This document shows positions 41,548 through 50,944 of a stretch of 64,000 bases of DNA, in pieces (position 1 is the first letter of the stretch; the number at the start of each line of letters is the position of its first letter). Both the position numbers and the translations under genes were made by a program. The stretch is from JALYOC01 sp036675345 (lineage in GTDB: Bacteria; Myxococcota; Myxococcia; Myxococcales; Myxococcaceae). Where the stretch lies: assembly GCA_036675345.1 (NCBI GenBank), contig JAKFFE010000033.1, positions 207,365 to 271,364 of the forward strand, given 5' to 3'. Under the pieces are notes generated by a model. That model had not been told where the DNA came from. It saw nothing but the letters and a program-made list of their open reading frames with translations, and made no database searches.

Positions 41548-42333
41548 CTACGGCGCGTAGCGATAGGCGATCCCCGGGTTCCAGACGAACGCGCCGTCGA
41601 TCAGGACCTGGGCGTGCGCGTACTGGCCGCTGACCGACTGGATGAGAGGAATCACCGAGAGGGGCTGGACCGCCATCCAGCCCTCGCTGGGGACATTCGA
41701 GTCGGCCTGCCAGCTTGCGACGGTGAAGCTGAACTGGGGGCCGTCCCAGGTGAAAGGGCCGGACCAGGTGGGGAACACCTCCGGGCCCTGGGCGACCTCG
41801 AACCTCAGGGGCGAGCGCGAGTCACCCGAGGGGAAGGTCACCTGGTCGGAGGCCGGACTCCACTCCAGGACCGCCCGGGCCCCAGCACGCAAGACGCCGT
41901 CCGCGGGCTCCACCCAGCGAACGCTGCGCTCCCCCAAGAGCTTGGCGACCTCGACCGAGAGGACGTCCTCCGCACCGTCCCGGATCCGGATCCGATCCAC
42001 CCCGTCGGACGAAGGGGAGATCTCGCCGCTGAGGACAATGGCGTCGCACATCGGGCGATTGTCGAAGAGCCCCACGCTCTGCCAGTGCCGCCCTCCATGG
42101 CTGAAGAACTCCAGCGGCTGTCCGTTGACCTCGGCGACGGCGGTGACCGGCATCTCCCGGCAGTTGTCCGAGGAGTTCGCGACGAAGTGGATGCCCACAC
42201 TCCACAGGTCCGTGCTGCCCTCGACCGGCGCGATCTCGATGAGGATCGGGGCGTTGGTGTCTCCTCCGCCTCCTCCACACCCCAGCGCCAGCTGCGCCGC
42301 CACCAGCCACAGTCCAGGCATCCAGCGATTCAT
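41548..42333 (-). CDS. Lipoprotein of unknown function
   Basis: The 261-residue product has a signal peptide with lipobox LALGC followed by Gly residues (CGGGGGD), which favours retention or transport to the outer membrane. The mature part is beta-rich with Ig-like edges (APVEGSTDLWSVGIHFVA, GEISPSSDGVDRIRIR) and two Cys (CREMP, MCDAI). The ATG at 42333 is preferred over the upstream frame to 42483. A GTGCAC-AGGT-GTGCAC palindrome lies 81 bases upstream. No function can be given. Confidence 0.78.
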   Translation of the reverse strand: MNRWMPGLWLVAAQLALGCGGGGGDTNAPILIEIAPVEGSTDLWSVGIHFVANSSDNCREMPVTAVAEVNGQPLEFFSHGGRHWQSVGLFDNRPMCDAIVLSGEISPSSDGVDRIRIRDGAEDVLSVEVAKLLGERSVRWVEPADGVLRAGARAVLEWSPASDQVTFPSGDSRSPLRFEVAQGPEVFPTWSGPFTWDGPQFSFTVASWQADSNVPSEGWMAVQPLSVIPLIQSVSGQYAHAQVLIDGAFVWNPGIAYRYAP

Positions 42334-42413
42334 AGAACCCAATTGAAGCCTCCTCCGGAGTCCTTCAGCAATCCCCGTGCCCTGCTTCGACTCCGGGCGG
42401 ACGAGCCTGGCCT

Positions 42414-42429
42414 GTGCACAGGTGTGCAC
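42414..42429. promoter_or_regulatory. GTGCAC-N4-GTGCAC palindrome before the lipoprotein gene at 42333
   Basis: GTGCAC-AGGT-GTGCAC has arms that are each palindromic, with the same four-base gap as the elements at 33015 and 61444. Two further TGTGCA-like words flank it within 60 bases, at about 42432-42439 and 42469-42474. Confidence 0.6.
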
Positions 42430-42589
42430 GACGATGCGCACCCGGGGACCCACCCCGGTGTGCAGCAGCCGGAGGACGTGCATCTCGTCCGGTGGCCGGC
42501 GATCCTCTCGCCTGCCGCCCCAGGTGAGCTTGCGCCCGACCGTGGAGGTCTGGTGGTCGAAGGCCTGGAGGTGAGTTCCGGCCCCGACG

Positions 42590-43579
42590 TCAGAAGGAGA
42601 CGCCGATGGTGGCCGCGACCACCAACCCGCCTGGCTGGAGCATGTCGAAGAGGAAGCGCTCGGAGGAATCCAGGGAGGTGCTCGCTGAGTAGCCTCCGTC
42701 CAGCCGGGTGTTCCACTGGTACCCAGCCTTCACCGAGGTGAACAGGTTCTGCGAGTGGGTCTGGCGGAGGCCCAGCGCCAGGGTGGCGGTCTCGGTCTGC
42801 TCCAACCGGACCGTGCGGTAGAACCCGAGCAGCTCGCTGGTGCCGCCTTCATTGACGGAGATCGCTCCCTCCAGGAACAGTCCGTGGCGGGCGCCCATCG
42901 GATAGACGCGCAGGATCGGGGAGAGCCGCTTCCCCCAGGCTCCGATGCCACCATGCAGGCCGACGCCAAGCCCGGAGAACGGCCTCCACTCCAGCTCCAG
43001 CCCCACTGCTCCCGCAGGCGCGTTGAAGCCCACGCCGATTCCGAGATCGAGCCCCGGCACCCCATTGGGATCCACCGGCGCCGCAGGGCGGTAGTCGTAG
43101 CTGTCGCCGCGGTAGTCGTAGCCGTAGGCATCGTACGAGTCGCCCTCCCTCACGTAGATCCAACCTCCGTCGCTGTAGCGGTGACCGCAGTCCTCGAAGT
43201 GGTCTCCCCGGTGGGAGCGGCGGTCCGAGTCCTCGTCCTCGGAGCTCCAGGACGCAGAGGGGCTGCCAACCGGGGTGGCTTCATGGACGCGGCCACTGCT
43301 TGAGCGCACCTGCGGAAGGTCGGTCGAGGGGCTGCTGGCGGCGTGGGTGTTCCCGGAGTTGGAGCCAACGGCGGGCGCGGGCGTCGCTGCGTTGCCCTGG
43401 GCGCGCCCCCAGCCGCTGGTCCGCGGGGACTCCGGGCTGCTGCTAGGCGTGCGGGGTGGAGTCACGACCCGCTCCTTGGAGGCAGATTCGGCTCGGGCCT
43501 TGTCCTCCTTCTCTCCCTTGGCGGCAAAGGCCAGCGGGGTGGCAAGGGCCAGAGCAAGGATGGCGAGACGGTTCAGCAT
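42590..43579 (-). CDS. Exported protein with charged linker and C-terminal barrel
   Basis: From the ATG at 43579 the 329-residue product has a signal peptide (LNRLAILALALATPLAFAAK), a long disordered Ser/Pro/Glu/Arg-rich region with a DEDSDRRSHRGDHF patch, a Tyr/Asp-rich YDAYGYDYRGDSYDYR motif, then about 150 residues of amphipathic strands (LGIGVGFNAPAGAVGLELEW) ending ATIGVSF, a C-terminal Phe typical of outer-membrane barrels. The Tyr/Asp repeats would suit metal or polysaccharide contact, which is inference. It stands alone, convergent to nothing close. Confidence 0.78.
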   Translation of the reverse strand: MLNRLAILALALATPLAFAAKGEKEDKARAESASKERVVTPPRTPSSSPESPRTSGWGRAQGNAATPAPAVGSNSGNTHAASSPSTDLPQVRSSSGRVHEATPVGSPSASWSSEDEDSDRRSHRGDHFEDCGHRYSDGGWIYVREGDSYDAYGYDYRGDSYDYRPAAPVDPNGVPGLDLGIGVGFNAPAGAVGLELEWRPFSGLGVGLHGGIGAWGKRLSPILRVYPMGARHGLFLEGAISVNEGGTSELLGFYRTVRLEQTETATLALGLRQTHSQNLFTSVKAGYQWNTRLDGGYSASTSLDSSERFLFDMLQPGGLVVAATIGVSF

Positions 43580-43758
43580 CGAGCGGCTCCGGAGCTTCAC
43601 GGGAAGAGCAACAGGCTCACGGACGCACGAGGCCCTCCGAAATTCAGTACCTGCTCGATGACCAGCGGCCTCAACCACACGACCCTCTGGGGAAGGATGG
43701 AGCACCGGCGGTGCTACTGTCCGGGGGCAACGCGAGGGCCTTTGGCCGAGGAGGGACA

Positions 43759-44637
43759 TTGGTCATCGGAGACGAACGTTCGAAGGGCAGCCACATCGTC
43801 GGCGTCGTGGCTGTCGGGTTTGTGCTGGCCTGCGGCCCGGCTGAGAATGGCGGCTTTCCGGGTGAGACGAACACCGGAGTCCCCGCGGGGACCACGCTGG
43901 CCGTCTACGACGGTCCCTGCACGCTCCGGGCGTCGACCACGCTCGACGCGGTGGATGCGACCGGCTGCGACGCCATCGTCGTTCAGTCGGGCGACGTGGT
44001 GATCACCCGCTCCCGGCTCCCCCGCGTGGAGGCGACCGTGGAGGGAGGCAGCTATTCGCTGACCATCAGCGACTCCACCATTCTCGCTGGCGAATGGGTG
44101 GGCGGCGCGATCTGGGGCAACCACATCACCGCGACCCGGGTGAACGTCACCGGCGGACAGCACAGCTTCCATTGTGGCAGCCACTGCACCGTCACCGACT
44201 CCTGGCTGCACGACCAATGGAACCCGGACGGCGAGAGCTTTCACAACAACGCGTTCATCACCAACGGCGGAACCGGCATCGTGGTGAGGCACAACACCCT
44301 TCATTGCACCGCGCTGCTCAACTCGACCGACGGAGGCTGTACCGCAGACCTCTCCCTCTTCGGTGACTTCGAACCAGTCACCGACGTCACCGTCGAGCGG
44401 AACCTGTTCAAGGCGAACGCCAGCAGCATCAGCTATTGCGCGTACGGAGGGCACTCGCCGTCCAAGGCGCATCCGATCGCCACCGGGATCCGCTACCGCG
44501 ACAACGTCTTCGAGCGCGGCCCGAACGGGAAGTGCGGCGTCTACGGGGCGATCACCTCGTTCCAGTCCTCCGCCGAAGGGAACGCGTGGTCGGGCAATGT
44601 CTTCGACGACGGAACGGTGCTGGATCCCGAGGACTGA
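43759..44637 (+). CDS. Parallel beta-helix lipoprotein
   Basis: From a TTG at 43759, with GAGGAGG four bases upstream, the product is 292 residues. The signal peptide ends in a lipobox (VLACG). The mature part shows the repeated short-strand pattern of a right-handed parallel beta-helix (SYSLTISDSTILAGEWVGGA, ITATRVNVTGGQHSFHCG, SFHNNAFITNGGTGIVVRHN), seen in pectate lyase-like and surface proteins. Cys pairs (FHCGSHC) may be disulfides. No carbohydrate catalytic motif was identified. The 3' end lies next to a remnant lamin-tail gene. Confidence 0.82.
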   Translation: MVIGDERSKGSHIVGVVAVGFVLACGPAENGGFPGETNTGVPAGTTLAVYDGPCTLRASTTLDAVDATGCDAIVVQSGDVVITRSRLPRVEATVEGGSYSLTISDSTILAGEWVGGAIWGNHITATRVNVTGGQHSFHCGSHCTVTDSWLHDQWNPDGESFHNNAFITNGGTGIVVRHNTLHCTALLNSTDGGCTADLSLFGDFEPVTDVTVERNLFKANASSISYCAYGGHSPSKAHPIATGIRYRDNVFERGPNGKCGVYGAITSFQSSAEGNAWSGNVFDDGTVLDPED

Positions 44638-44664
44638 ACTGAGCGGCGGGCCCCCCGGTCGATC

Positions 44665-45412
44665 GGCCGATGTCGGCAGCCGGGTTGTAGAGCTCGATGA
44701 ACTCGTGGCCGTCGGTGGCCCCGACCATGTCGTAGTCGACCTCGTTGATGATCAGGTGCTCCACCAGACCCGAGATGGCGAGGTTCGCGGACGCGGTCTG
44801 GGTTCCATCCGACGCAGTGACGGTCGCGGCCAACCCGCTGGTGTCCAGATACTCCACCCCCGCCGAGAGGGCGTCCGCCGGCACCGTCACCGTCGCTGGC
44901 AGTGATCCCGCGGTCGGAGGGGAGACCGAGAGGCTCACCACGGTGCCGCCGGGCGGGGCCGGGCGGTCGAGGTGGATCGACAGCGCGATGGTGTCCGACG
45001 GCCAGACCGTGGCGTTCGCCGGAGTCACGGTCGCCAGGTTCGCCACCTCGGTTGGACCCAGGACGCGGACCGTCGCCGTCTGGCTGACACCGGCGAGCGT
45101 GGCGGTCAGGGTGACCGCGGAGGATGGCGAGCTCCCGCTCAGCTGAACCGCTGCGCTGGTGGAGCCCCCGGGGATGGTCACCCCGCCGCCGGTGGCCTCC
45201 AGCGCCGGCGACTCCTCGGCGATCGCCACGAAGGTCTGGGCGCCCGCTCGGGAGATCGTGACCCTCAGCGGTTGCGGGAAGGTGGGCGCCTCCAGGTAGC
45301 CCTCCCGCCTGTACGTCAACGAGGGGCCCAGGCCGACCAGCTCCGGGATGCCGGCGATGAAGTCAAATCCTGGCCCGAAGCGGGGGAGTGTACGCCGAGG
45401 AGGCCCTCCCAA
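44665..45412 (-). pseudogene. Truncated lamin-tail-domain protein
   Basis: The minus-strand frame holds Ig-like strands (AVQLSGSSPSSAVTLTATLA, GTVVSLSVSPPTAGSLPATV) and then HLIINEVDYDMVGATDGHEF, IELYNPAAD, the opening of a bacterial lamin-tail (LTD) domain. The domain is cut after about 35 residues: after PAADI the frame turns to unrelated sequence next to the beta-helix gene. The N-terminus lacks a signal peptide too. Complete myxobacterial relatives have a lipobox and a full LTD. It is therefore a decayed or rearranged gene. Confidence 0.75.
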
Positions 45413-45508
45413 GCGCAGGGAAACCGGGGCGCACAGTGGGCCGACTGCCGGGTTTTTCGCCGACCTCCGACTTGAGGAAGTTGGACGTCCGGGCCAACAC
45501 CGGGCGCC

Positions 45509-48500
45509 TCAGTACAGCAGCGCGTTCTGCATCAGCCGCACCCCATCGCCGGTCCAGTAGCTGGGGGGAAAGAGCTCCAGGTCCACCCGGTTGCGGCCGT
45601 TGACCGTGCCCCGGACGACCAGCGGCCGGCCGTTGCTCCAGTACGCCACCACCACCCCGCCGTTGGCCACCGCCCCGGTGCCGTAGTGGAAGGGGTTGGC
45701 GGAGAGGGTGCTGACCCCGCTCATCAGCGGACTGGACGGCTCCACCACCGTCCCCAGCGAGGCGCTGGACTGAGCCTGGCCACCCAGCGCGAAGAGGTTG
45801 TAGCCGTCGGTCAACCAGCGCCCGGCCACGTTGTTGTTGGGCCAGCTGGAGCTGCTCAGGTAGCCAAAGGTCGCGATCACCACCCGACCGCCGGAGTCGA
45901 AGTAGTCGGCCAGGTTGTTGCCGAGGGTGACCTTGTTGGCCAGATGGTAGTTGGTCCAGAAGAGGACCGAGGAGTACTCCTGGAGCTTCGCCAGGGTGGG
46001 CGTGCCCGTATAGGCGTTGAAGATGTCCACCCGGGTGAAGGCCCCGGTCGCCTCCATCCTGGTCTTGAGACTGGTCAGGGCGCTGTCGCCGATGTCGGCA
46101 GCCAGCAGCAGCAACGAGGCCCCGAAGGTCACCTCGGTGCTGACCGAGAAGGAGCCATTGATCAGCGCGGACACCGTCTTGGACTCGGGAGTGCTTGAGG
46201 CCAGGGTGACGCTGAAGACGCCCGCGGCGTCGGTGGTGCCGTCCGGAGGGTCGGGGGTGAAGGTGTTGTTGGTGCCGGTGGCGGTGAGCTGCACCGCCTG
46301 GCCGGGCACCGTGTTCCCGTGGGCATCCCGGGCGGTGACAGTCAGGGTGGCGGTGGCCACGCCATCCGCCATCACCGCGCTGCTGCTGGAGGTGAGGGTG
46401 GAGAAGGCGCCTACCGCGGGCCCGGGGGTGAAGGTCACCGACGCCTCCAGGGTGCTCGCCCCCAGGGTGGCGGTCACGGTCTTGGTCTCGGCGCGGGTGG
46501 AGGCCAGGCCGGCCCGGAACACCCCGCTCGCGTCGGTCACCCCGGAGGCGGGACTGAAGAGGTTCTGCGTCCCGGAGGCGGAGAGGCTGACCCCGTAGCC
46601 GGGGATCGGGTTGTTGGAGGCATCCCGGACGGTGACGGTCAGGGTGGTGGCGGCCACCCCATCCGCCAGGACCGTGTCGGGTGCGGCCGCCAGCGTGGAG
46701 TGGGCGGCGCTGGCCGCCGGTGTGAAGTTGACGGTGGTGTTCAGGGTCGCGGCGCCCGCGGTGGCGGTGACCGTCTTGGTCTCCACCACGGTGGAAGCCA
46801 GGGTGGCGCTGAACCTGCCGGACGCGTCGGTGGTGCCGCTGGTGGGGGAGAGGGTGTTCCCGGTCCCGCTGACGGCCAGGCTGACCGCCTGCCCCGAGAT
46901 CGGGTTGTCGTTCGCGTCCCGCACGGTCAGCGTCAACGTGGAGGGGGAGGTCCCGTTGGCCTCGGCCGCGGCTGGCGAGGCGACCAGCAAGCTGCGGGAG
47001 GCCGACGGCGGGCCGGCGGTGAAGGCGACGTTGGCCACCAGGGTCAGCGGGCTGACGCTGGCGCTGACCGTCTTCGCCTCCGCCCGGGTGGAGGTGAAGG
47101 TGGCGGTGAACACGCCGCTGGCATTGGTGGTGCCGCTGCCGGGGGTCAGGGTGTTCCCGGTGCCGCTGACCGACAGGCTCACTGGCTTGTCCGCGATGGG
47201 GTTCCCGCTGGCGTCGCGCGCGGTGACCGTCAGGGTGGTGGTGGCCACCCCGTTGGCGAGGACCGAGGCGGGCGAGGCCTGGAAGGTGGAATAGGTGGCG
47301 CTGGCTGGGCCGGGAACGAAGGTCACGGTGGCGGTGGCGGTGGCGCCAGCGAAGGTGGCGGTCACCACCTTCTCCCCCGCCTGGGTGGAGCGGAGCGTGG
47401 ACCGGAAGCTCCCGGCGGAGTCGGTGGTCCCGCTGCTGACGGTCAGGGTGTTGCCGGTGCCGGAGACCGCCAGGGACACCGCCTGGTTCGCCACCCGGTT
47501 CCCGTGGGCGTCGAACACGGTGAGGCTGAGCGCGGCGCCGCTCGAGCCATCGGCGGTGACCGAAGAAGGATTCGCCGCCAGGGTGGAGAGGGCCCCGCTG
47601 GGAGCGCCGGCCAGGAAGGTCACCAGGGTATAGGTGCGAGCCGCGCCGATCACCGCCTGGAGGGTCTTGGTCTCGGCCCGGGTGCTGGCCAGGGTGGCGG
47701 TGAACACGCCGTTCGCATCGGTGGTGCCCGTCGCCGGCTCCAGGGTGTTGAAGGTGCCGGAGGCGGTGAGGGCCACCGCGTGGTCGGGCACCGGGTTGAA
47801 GTGGCGGTCGCGCACGGTGAGGGTCAGGGTGGTGGTGGTGACGCCATCGGCGGTCACCGAGCCGTGGCTGGCACCGAGGACGGAGTCGGCGCTGCTGGGC
47901 TCACCGGCGAAGAAGGTCACGGTGCCGGTCAGGGTGGCGGTGGCGGTGCTGGCGCTCACCTCCTTGACCTCCGCGCGGGTGGAGCGGAAGGCGGCGGAGA
48001 AGATGCCGTTGGCATCGGTGGTGGCCACGCCGTCGATGGCGTTCCCCGTCCCAGAGGCCAGCAGCGTCAGCGTGTGGTCCGCCACCGGGTTGCCGCCGGC
48101 GTCCTGCACCACCCCGGTGACTGTCACCTCGGCGAGCCCGTCCGCCACTGCCTGGGTGGGAAAGAAGCTCACCCGGGAGTGGATCGGGGACGCCGGCCCC
48201 ACCCCGATGTCGAAGGCGTCGCTGGTGACGGAGGTCACGCCCGGGCAGGAGAAGACCAGCTGGTAGTCCTGGGCCGCCCTGTCGATTGACAAGTCCGGGA
48301 AGCGGGCCAAACCACCCACGGCGGCCACCGACCGCGGCCCGGAGAGCATGCCCACGCTGGGGGCCGGCAGGCTCACCGAGACCACCACCCCATCCTCCAC
48401 CGGGTTTCCGGCGGCATCCAGCACCCTCACCGTGGGCGCGGGGTCCAGCGCCGCTCCGCCGGTACCGGATGAAGGCTGCACCGTCACGACGAGGCTGGCC

Positions 48501-48568
48501 GGTGGGAGCGGCTCGGGCAAGTTGCAGGCGGCCAAGAGGACAGATACGGCAAGAGCAAGAGCGCGCAT
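45509..48568 (-). CDS. Large surface lipoprotein with seven invasin/Ig-like repeats and a ThuA-like domain
   Basis: From the ATG at 48568 the product is 1019 residues. A signal peptide and lipobox (LLAAC) are followed by an N-terminal beta domain (about 20-115) and then seven repeats of about 97 residues (BIG_1/invasin type), each with a GTTDA(S/N)G(V/R)F signature near the middle and STRAETKTV-like strands. The last about 210 residues (LLLLAADIGDSALTSLKTRM, FDSGGRVVIATFGYLSSSS) resemble a ThuA/glutamine-amidotransferase-like fold. It looks like a cell-surface adhesin or filament presenting an enzymatic or binding head. The upstream extension to 48664 is not likely to be translated. Confidence 0.88.
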   Translation of the reverse strand: MRALALAVSVLLAACNLPEPLPPASLVVTVQPSSGTGGAALDPAPTVRVLDAAGNPVEDGVVVSVSLPAPSVGMLSGPRSVAAVGGLARFPDLSIDRAAQDYQLVFSCPGVTSVTSDAFDIGVGPASPIHSRVSFFPTQAVADGLAEVTVTGVVQDAGGNPVADHTLTLLASGTGNAIDGVATTDANGIFSAAFRSTRAEVKEVSASTATATLTGTVTFFAGEPSSADSVLGASHGSVTADGVTTTTLTLTVRDRHFNPVPDHAVALTASGTFNTLEPATGTTDANGVFTATLASTRAETKTLQAVIGAARTYTLVTFLAGAPSGALSTLAANPSSVTADGSSGAALSLTVFDAHGNRVANQAVSLAVSGTGNTLTVSSGTTDSAGSFRSTLRSTQAGEKVVTATFAGATATATVTFVPGPASATYSTFQASPASVLANGVATTTLTVTARDASGNPIADKPVSLSVSGTGNTLTPGSGTTNASGVFTATFTSTRAEAKTVSASVSPLTLVANVAFTAGPPSASRSLLVASPAAAEANGTSPSTLTLTVRDANDNPISGQAVSLAVSGTGNTLSPTSGTTDASGRFSATLASTVVETKTVTATAGAATLNTTVNFTPAASAAHSTLAAAPDTVLADGVAATTLTVTVRDASNNPIPGYGVSLSASGTQNLFSPASGVTDASGVFRAGLASTRAETKTVTATLGASTLEASVTFTPGPAVGAFSTLTSSSSAVMADGVATATLTVTARDAHGNTVPGQAVQLTATGTNNTFTPDPPDGTTDAAGVFSVTLASSTPESKTVSALINGSFSVSTEVTFGASLLLLAADIGDSALTSLKTRMEATGAFTRVDIFNAYTGTPTLAKLQEYSSVLFWTNYHLANKVTLGNNLADYFDSGGRVVIATFGYLSSSSWPNNNVAGRWLTDGYNLFALGGQAQSSASLGTVVEPSSPLMSGVSTLSANPFHYGTGAVANGGVVVAYWSNGRPLVVRGTVNGRNRVDLELFPPSYWTGDGVRLMQNALLY

Positions 48569-48662
48569 TGGGGTTCCCTGGGGGGGGGGCGACCGACACC
48601 GACGCGCATGTGGGAGGAATAATTCACGCCACTCCTTCGGCGTGCATCTTCGTCCCCTCCCC

Positions 48663-48821
48663 ATGGACCCGATCTTCGAGACAGCACGGATGCGGTTCTT
48701 GCTGATAGCCCCTGATCACGAGGCGGACCTCGACCGGCTGGATGGAGACCCGCTGGTCCGCGAGTTGGCCTTGGCGCTGATCTCCAAAGTCATTACGGGA
48801 CGTCCACCCGCCAGACGGTGA
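48663..48821 (+). pseudogene. N-terminal fragment of a GNAT acetyltransferase
   Basis: The 52-codon frame starts MDPIFETARMRFLLIAPDHE and goes on with ADLDRLDGDPLVREL, the beta1-alpha1 part of RimJ/RimL-type GNAT acetyltransferases (family pattern ETARLRLRPL..D...L..L..DP.V). The acetyl-CoA-binding loop and everything later are missing; the frame runs into the 3' end of the DUF4261 gene. It is a truncated gene, too short to work. Confidence 0.68.
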
Positions 48822-49659
48822 TCGACTTGTCCACCGGGTGCGGCTCGTACTTCACGGGCAGGCGCTCATCGGCAGCCGCGCCCACCGTGTCGCCCTCCGG
48901 GATGTTGGTCCCGCGCTGCGCGTTGTAGCTGAGCATGTCGTAGAGCCGCCCCACCGCCCCGCCCACGTCGCTCCGAGGGGCGGTCATCCGCAGGTCCATC
49001 AGCCCAAGCTGCTCCTCCATCCCGAGGCTCAGGATGCTGACGCGAGACGGTCCGTCCTCCACGACCTCCACCCCCGTCCAGAGCGTGATCAGGAGGGAAG
49101 GATCCTCTTCGCTGGCCACCTTCACGAAGAACTCACGCAGGTGGGTGGCGCCGGCGTTGCCCCAGTAGATCCCGACCGCCTCGCTGGCCTCGGCGACCGC
49201 GGCCAACAACTGGGTGAAGCGGATCAACCCCTCCCGGCGCGAGCGCCCCTCCTCGTCCTTGAAGAACGCCGCCACGTGCGCGCGGTGCGGTGGGAGCCGG
49301 CCGTCCTCGACCTGCAACCGCGAGAGGCTGTTCTCGAACGCAGCGTCCGCCTCGCCGTTGGGGACGGCCATCGGCAATGGCTTGAGCAGCAGGAAGCCGC
49401 CGTCGCCGAAGGCAAATAGGAGGCCCTCGGTGCTCTCCGGATCGGGCCTCAACCCAGGCCCGCTCGCCGAGAACCGCCGGAAGGCCTCGGAGATCCGCTT
49501 CGCGTCGAGGGCCGCATCCTTCTCGAGCAGCACGAACGCGAGGTTGGGCCCGGCGGGCTTTTCCGTTTCGCCGCTCGTGGCCGTGGCCGGTTTCGCCGAA
49601 GTTCCACCGGTCGTCTGACACGCCAACAGCACCACCGCCGCCAAGCACCACATCCGCAT
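48793..49659 (-). CDS. DUF4261 lipoprotein
   Basis: From the ATG at 49659 (GGAGGGG upstream) the product is 288 residues, with a signal peptide and lipobox (VVLLAC). The chain carries the DUF4261 pattern: a central HRAHVAAFFKDEEGRSRREG, IYWGNAGATHLREFFVK, then a C-terminal block LSLGMEEQLGLMDLRMTAPR and GDTVGAAADERLPVKYEP. DUF4261 proteins occur in toxin-immunity and phage-like settings, but the role is not settled. Most family members are cytoplasmic; the added lipobox is unusual. A 26-bp exact copy of part of this gene occurs at 39032. Confidence 0.82.
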   Translation of the reverse strand: MRMWCLAAVVLLACQTTGGTSAKPATATSGETEKPAGPNLAFVLLEKDAALDAKRISEAFRRFSASGPGLRPDPESTEGLLFAFGDGGFLLLKPLPMAVPNGEADAAFENSLSRLQVEDGRLPPHRAHVAAFFKDEEGRSRREGLIRFTQLLAAVAEASEAVGIYWGNAGATHLREFFVKVASEEDPSLLITLWTGVEVVEDGPSRVSILSLGMEEQLGLMDLRMTAPRSDVGGAVGRLYDMLSYNAQRGTNIPEGDTVGAAADERLPVKYEPHPVDKSITVWRVDVP

Positions 49660-49786
49660 GAGCACCCCTCCGGGCAGGGGAAGCTACCAGCGCAGAAGAG
49701 GGAGAGGAACCTGGATTCCAGGTACATGCCGTCTAGAACGACAAAGCGCTCATCGTCCCGCCCGGCTGATCAGGATCGGGTCGGAA

Positions 49787-50935
49787 CTACTCCAGCTGTA
49801 GTCGGCGCAAGACCAGCTGGCAGGCTGCAGGTGCGTAGCCAAAGGCATCGGGCGCGATGTCCGACCAACCGACGACAAGCGAGTCGCCCACCACTGCAGA
49901 TCTTGGCGCATGGATGAGCGGCCGTTCGCGCCGCACCTCGCCGAGGACCTCCCACGCGCTCTCCGCGCGACGGACGACGCGAACGAGGACCGGCGGGGGA
50001 CCGTTTCTGATTGCGGGATGCACGGGATCCCTATCTCCGAGTGTAAGGATCGGACATCCGGTGGGGTCGATGTCCAGATCCTGGATCCGGGCACCCTCAA
50101 CCTCAAAGTAGGACTCCGGTTCGGACCAGGAGAGCCCATCAAAGGTGGCGAGGGTCACTCCGCGAAAGCCGCTGAAGGCAACAACCCAGCCACGCTGCGA
50201 GTTCTTGGAGAAGTCAGCAGTTCGAACCTCGCCATCCAACAACAGCCCAGGAGCAGCTTGGACCCAGCTGCTCCCTGTCCAGCGATCGAAGGAACTCTCG
50301 GAGTTGTCGCCCCCACCCAGGGTCCCGTCGCTCCTCACGGTGATGCGCCACACGCTTCCGTCGGGCCCCTCTTGGAAGGTGACCGCTACGCCCAAGGGGG
50401 ACCATGAACTCGGCCCCAACGGCTCGTGTCCCAGTTCGGAGAGCACGAAGCCCTGACCTGAGGGTGAAACCGTCAGCACCGCCCGCCCGGCTCCTACCGC
50501 GGATACCTGCAGAAAATCCGCTGACTGGTTCAGAGGGTCGTTGAACGGGGCAGTCGTCCAGGAACCCGTTGCGGTCAACTTGAAGACCTGCAGCGGGTCG
50601 GAAGCCTCTCTCCCCTCAATAAACACAAAGACGTTCCCATCGCCATTGCGCGCTTCATGGATCGGGCCTTCAACGGTCACCAACTGGGTTCCTGTCATTT
50701 CCCAGGCCGCTGCATTCTGACGGGCGTTGACAAGAGCCACCTCCGAATCCGTTGCATCGATCAGGGTGGCGCTGAGCTCGTCACCGCTGGCCGACAGATC
50801 AAGGAGGGTCTGACAGGACTGCTCGCCTGAGACGTTCGGTGGATTTCCTACCTCGCTGCCGAATGGCAGCCCGCAAGCAAGACCGCTGAGGAGTATCGAG
50901 CCGGCCACGAGTCTGATCCACCGGACATAGGTCAC
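49787..50935 (-). CDS. Lipoprotein of unknown function, less GC-rich than its neighbours
   Basis: This 382-residue product has a signal peptide with lipobox (LSGLAC) and a chain of repeated short beta-strands (GSVWRITVRSDGTLGGGDNS, ASDPLQVFKLTATGSWTTAP), like a beta-propeller-containing surface protein. Codon use is less extreme than in nearby genes, with more A and T at third positions, a hint of horizontal origin. No motif gives a function. The gene stands alone, downstream of the barrel pseudogene at 50945. Confidence 0.75.
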   Translation of the reverse strand: MTYVRWIRLVAGSILLSGLACGLPFGSEVGNPPNVSGEQSCQTLLDLSASGDELSATLIDATDSEVALVNARQNAAAWEMTGTQLVTVEGPIHEARNGDGNVFVFIEGREASDPLQVFKLTATGSWTTAPFNDPLNQSADFLQVSAVGAGRAVLTVSPSGQGFVLSELGHEPLGPSSWSPLGVAVTFQEGPDGSVWRITVRSDGTLGGGDNSESSFDRWTGSSWVQAAPGLLLDGEVRTADFSKNSQRGWVVAFSGFRGVTLATFDGLSWSEPESYFEVEGARIQDLDIDPTGCPILTLGDRDPVHPAIRNGPPPVLVRVVRRAESAWEVLGEVRRERPLIHAPRSAVVGDSLVVGWSDIAPDAFGYAPAACQLVLRRLQLE

Positions 50936-50944
50936 GGCGGCAAC

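Noticed and set aside
46319..48289. Long Gly/Arg-rich plus-strand frame over the Ig-like repeats
   Set aside because: It is the antisense of the tandem repeats of the lipoprotein; repetition of the shadow simply mirrors the real repeat.
45509..48568. Possible CRISPR-like regular repetition
   Set aside because: The period of about 290 bases, in-frame variation and protein signature show domain repeats, not a CRISPR array. No short-repeat/spacer array was seen anywhere in the window.
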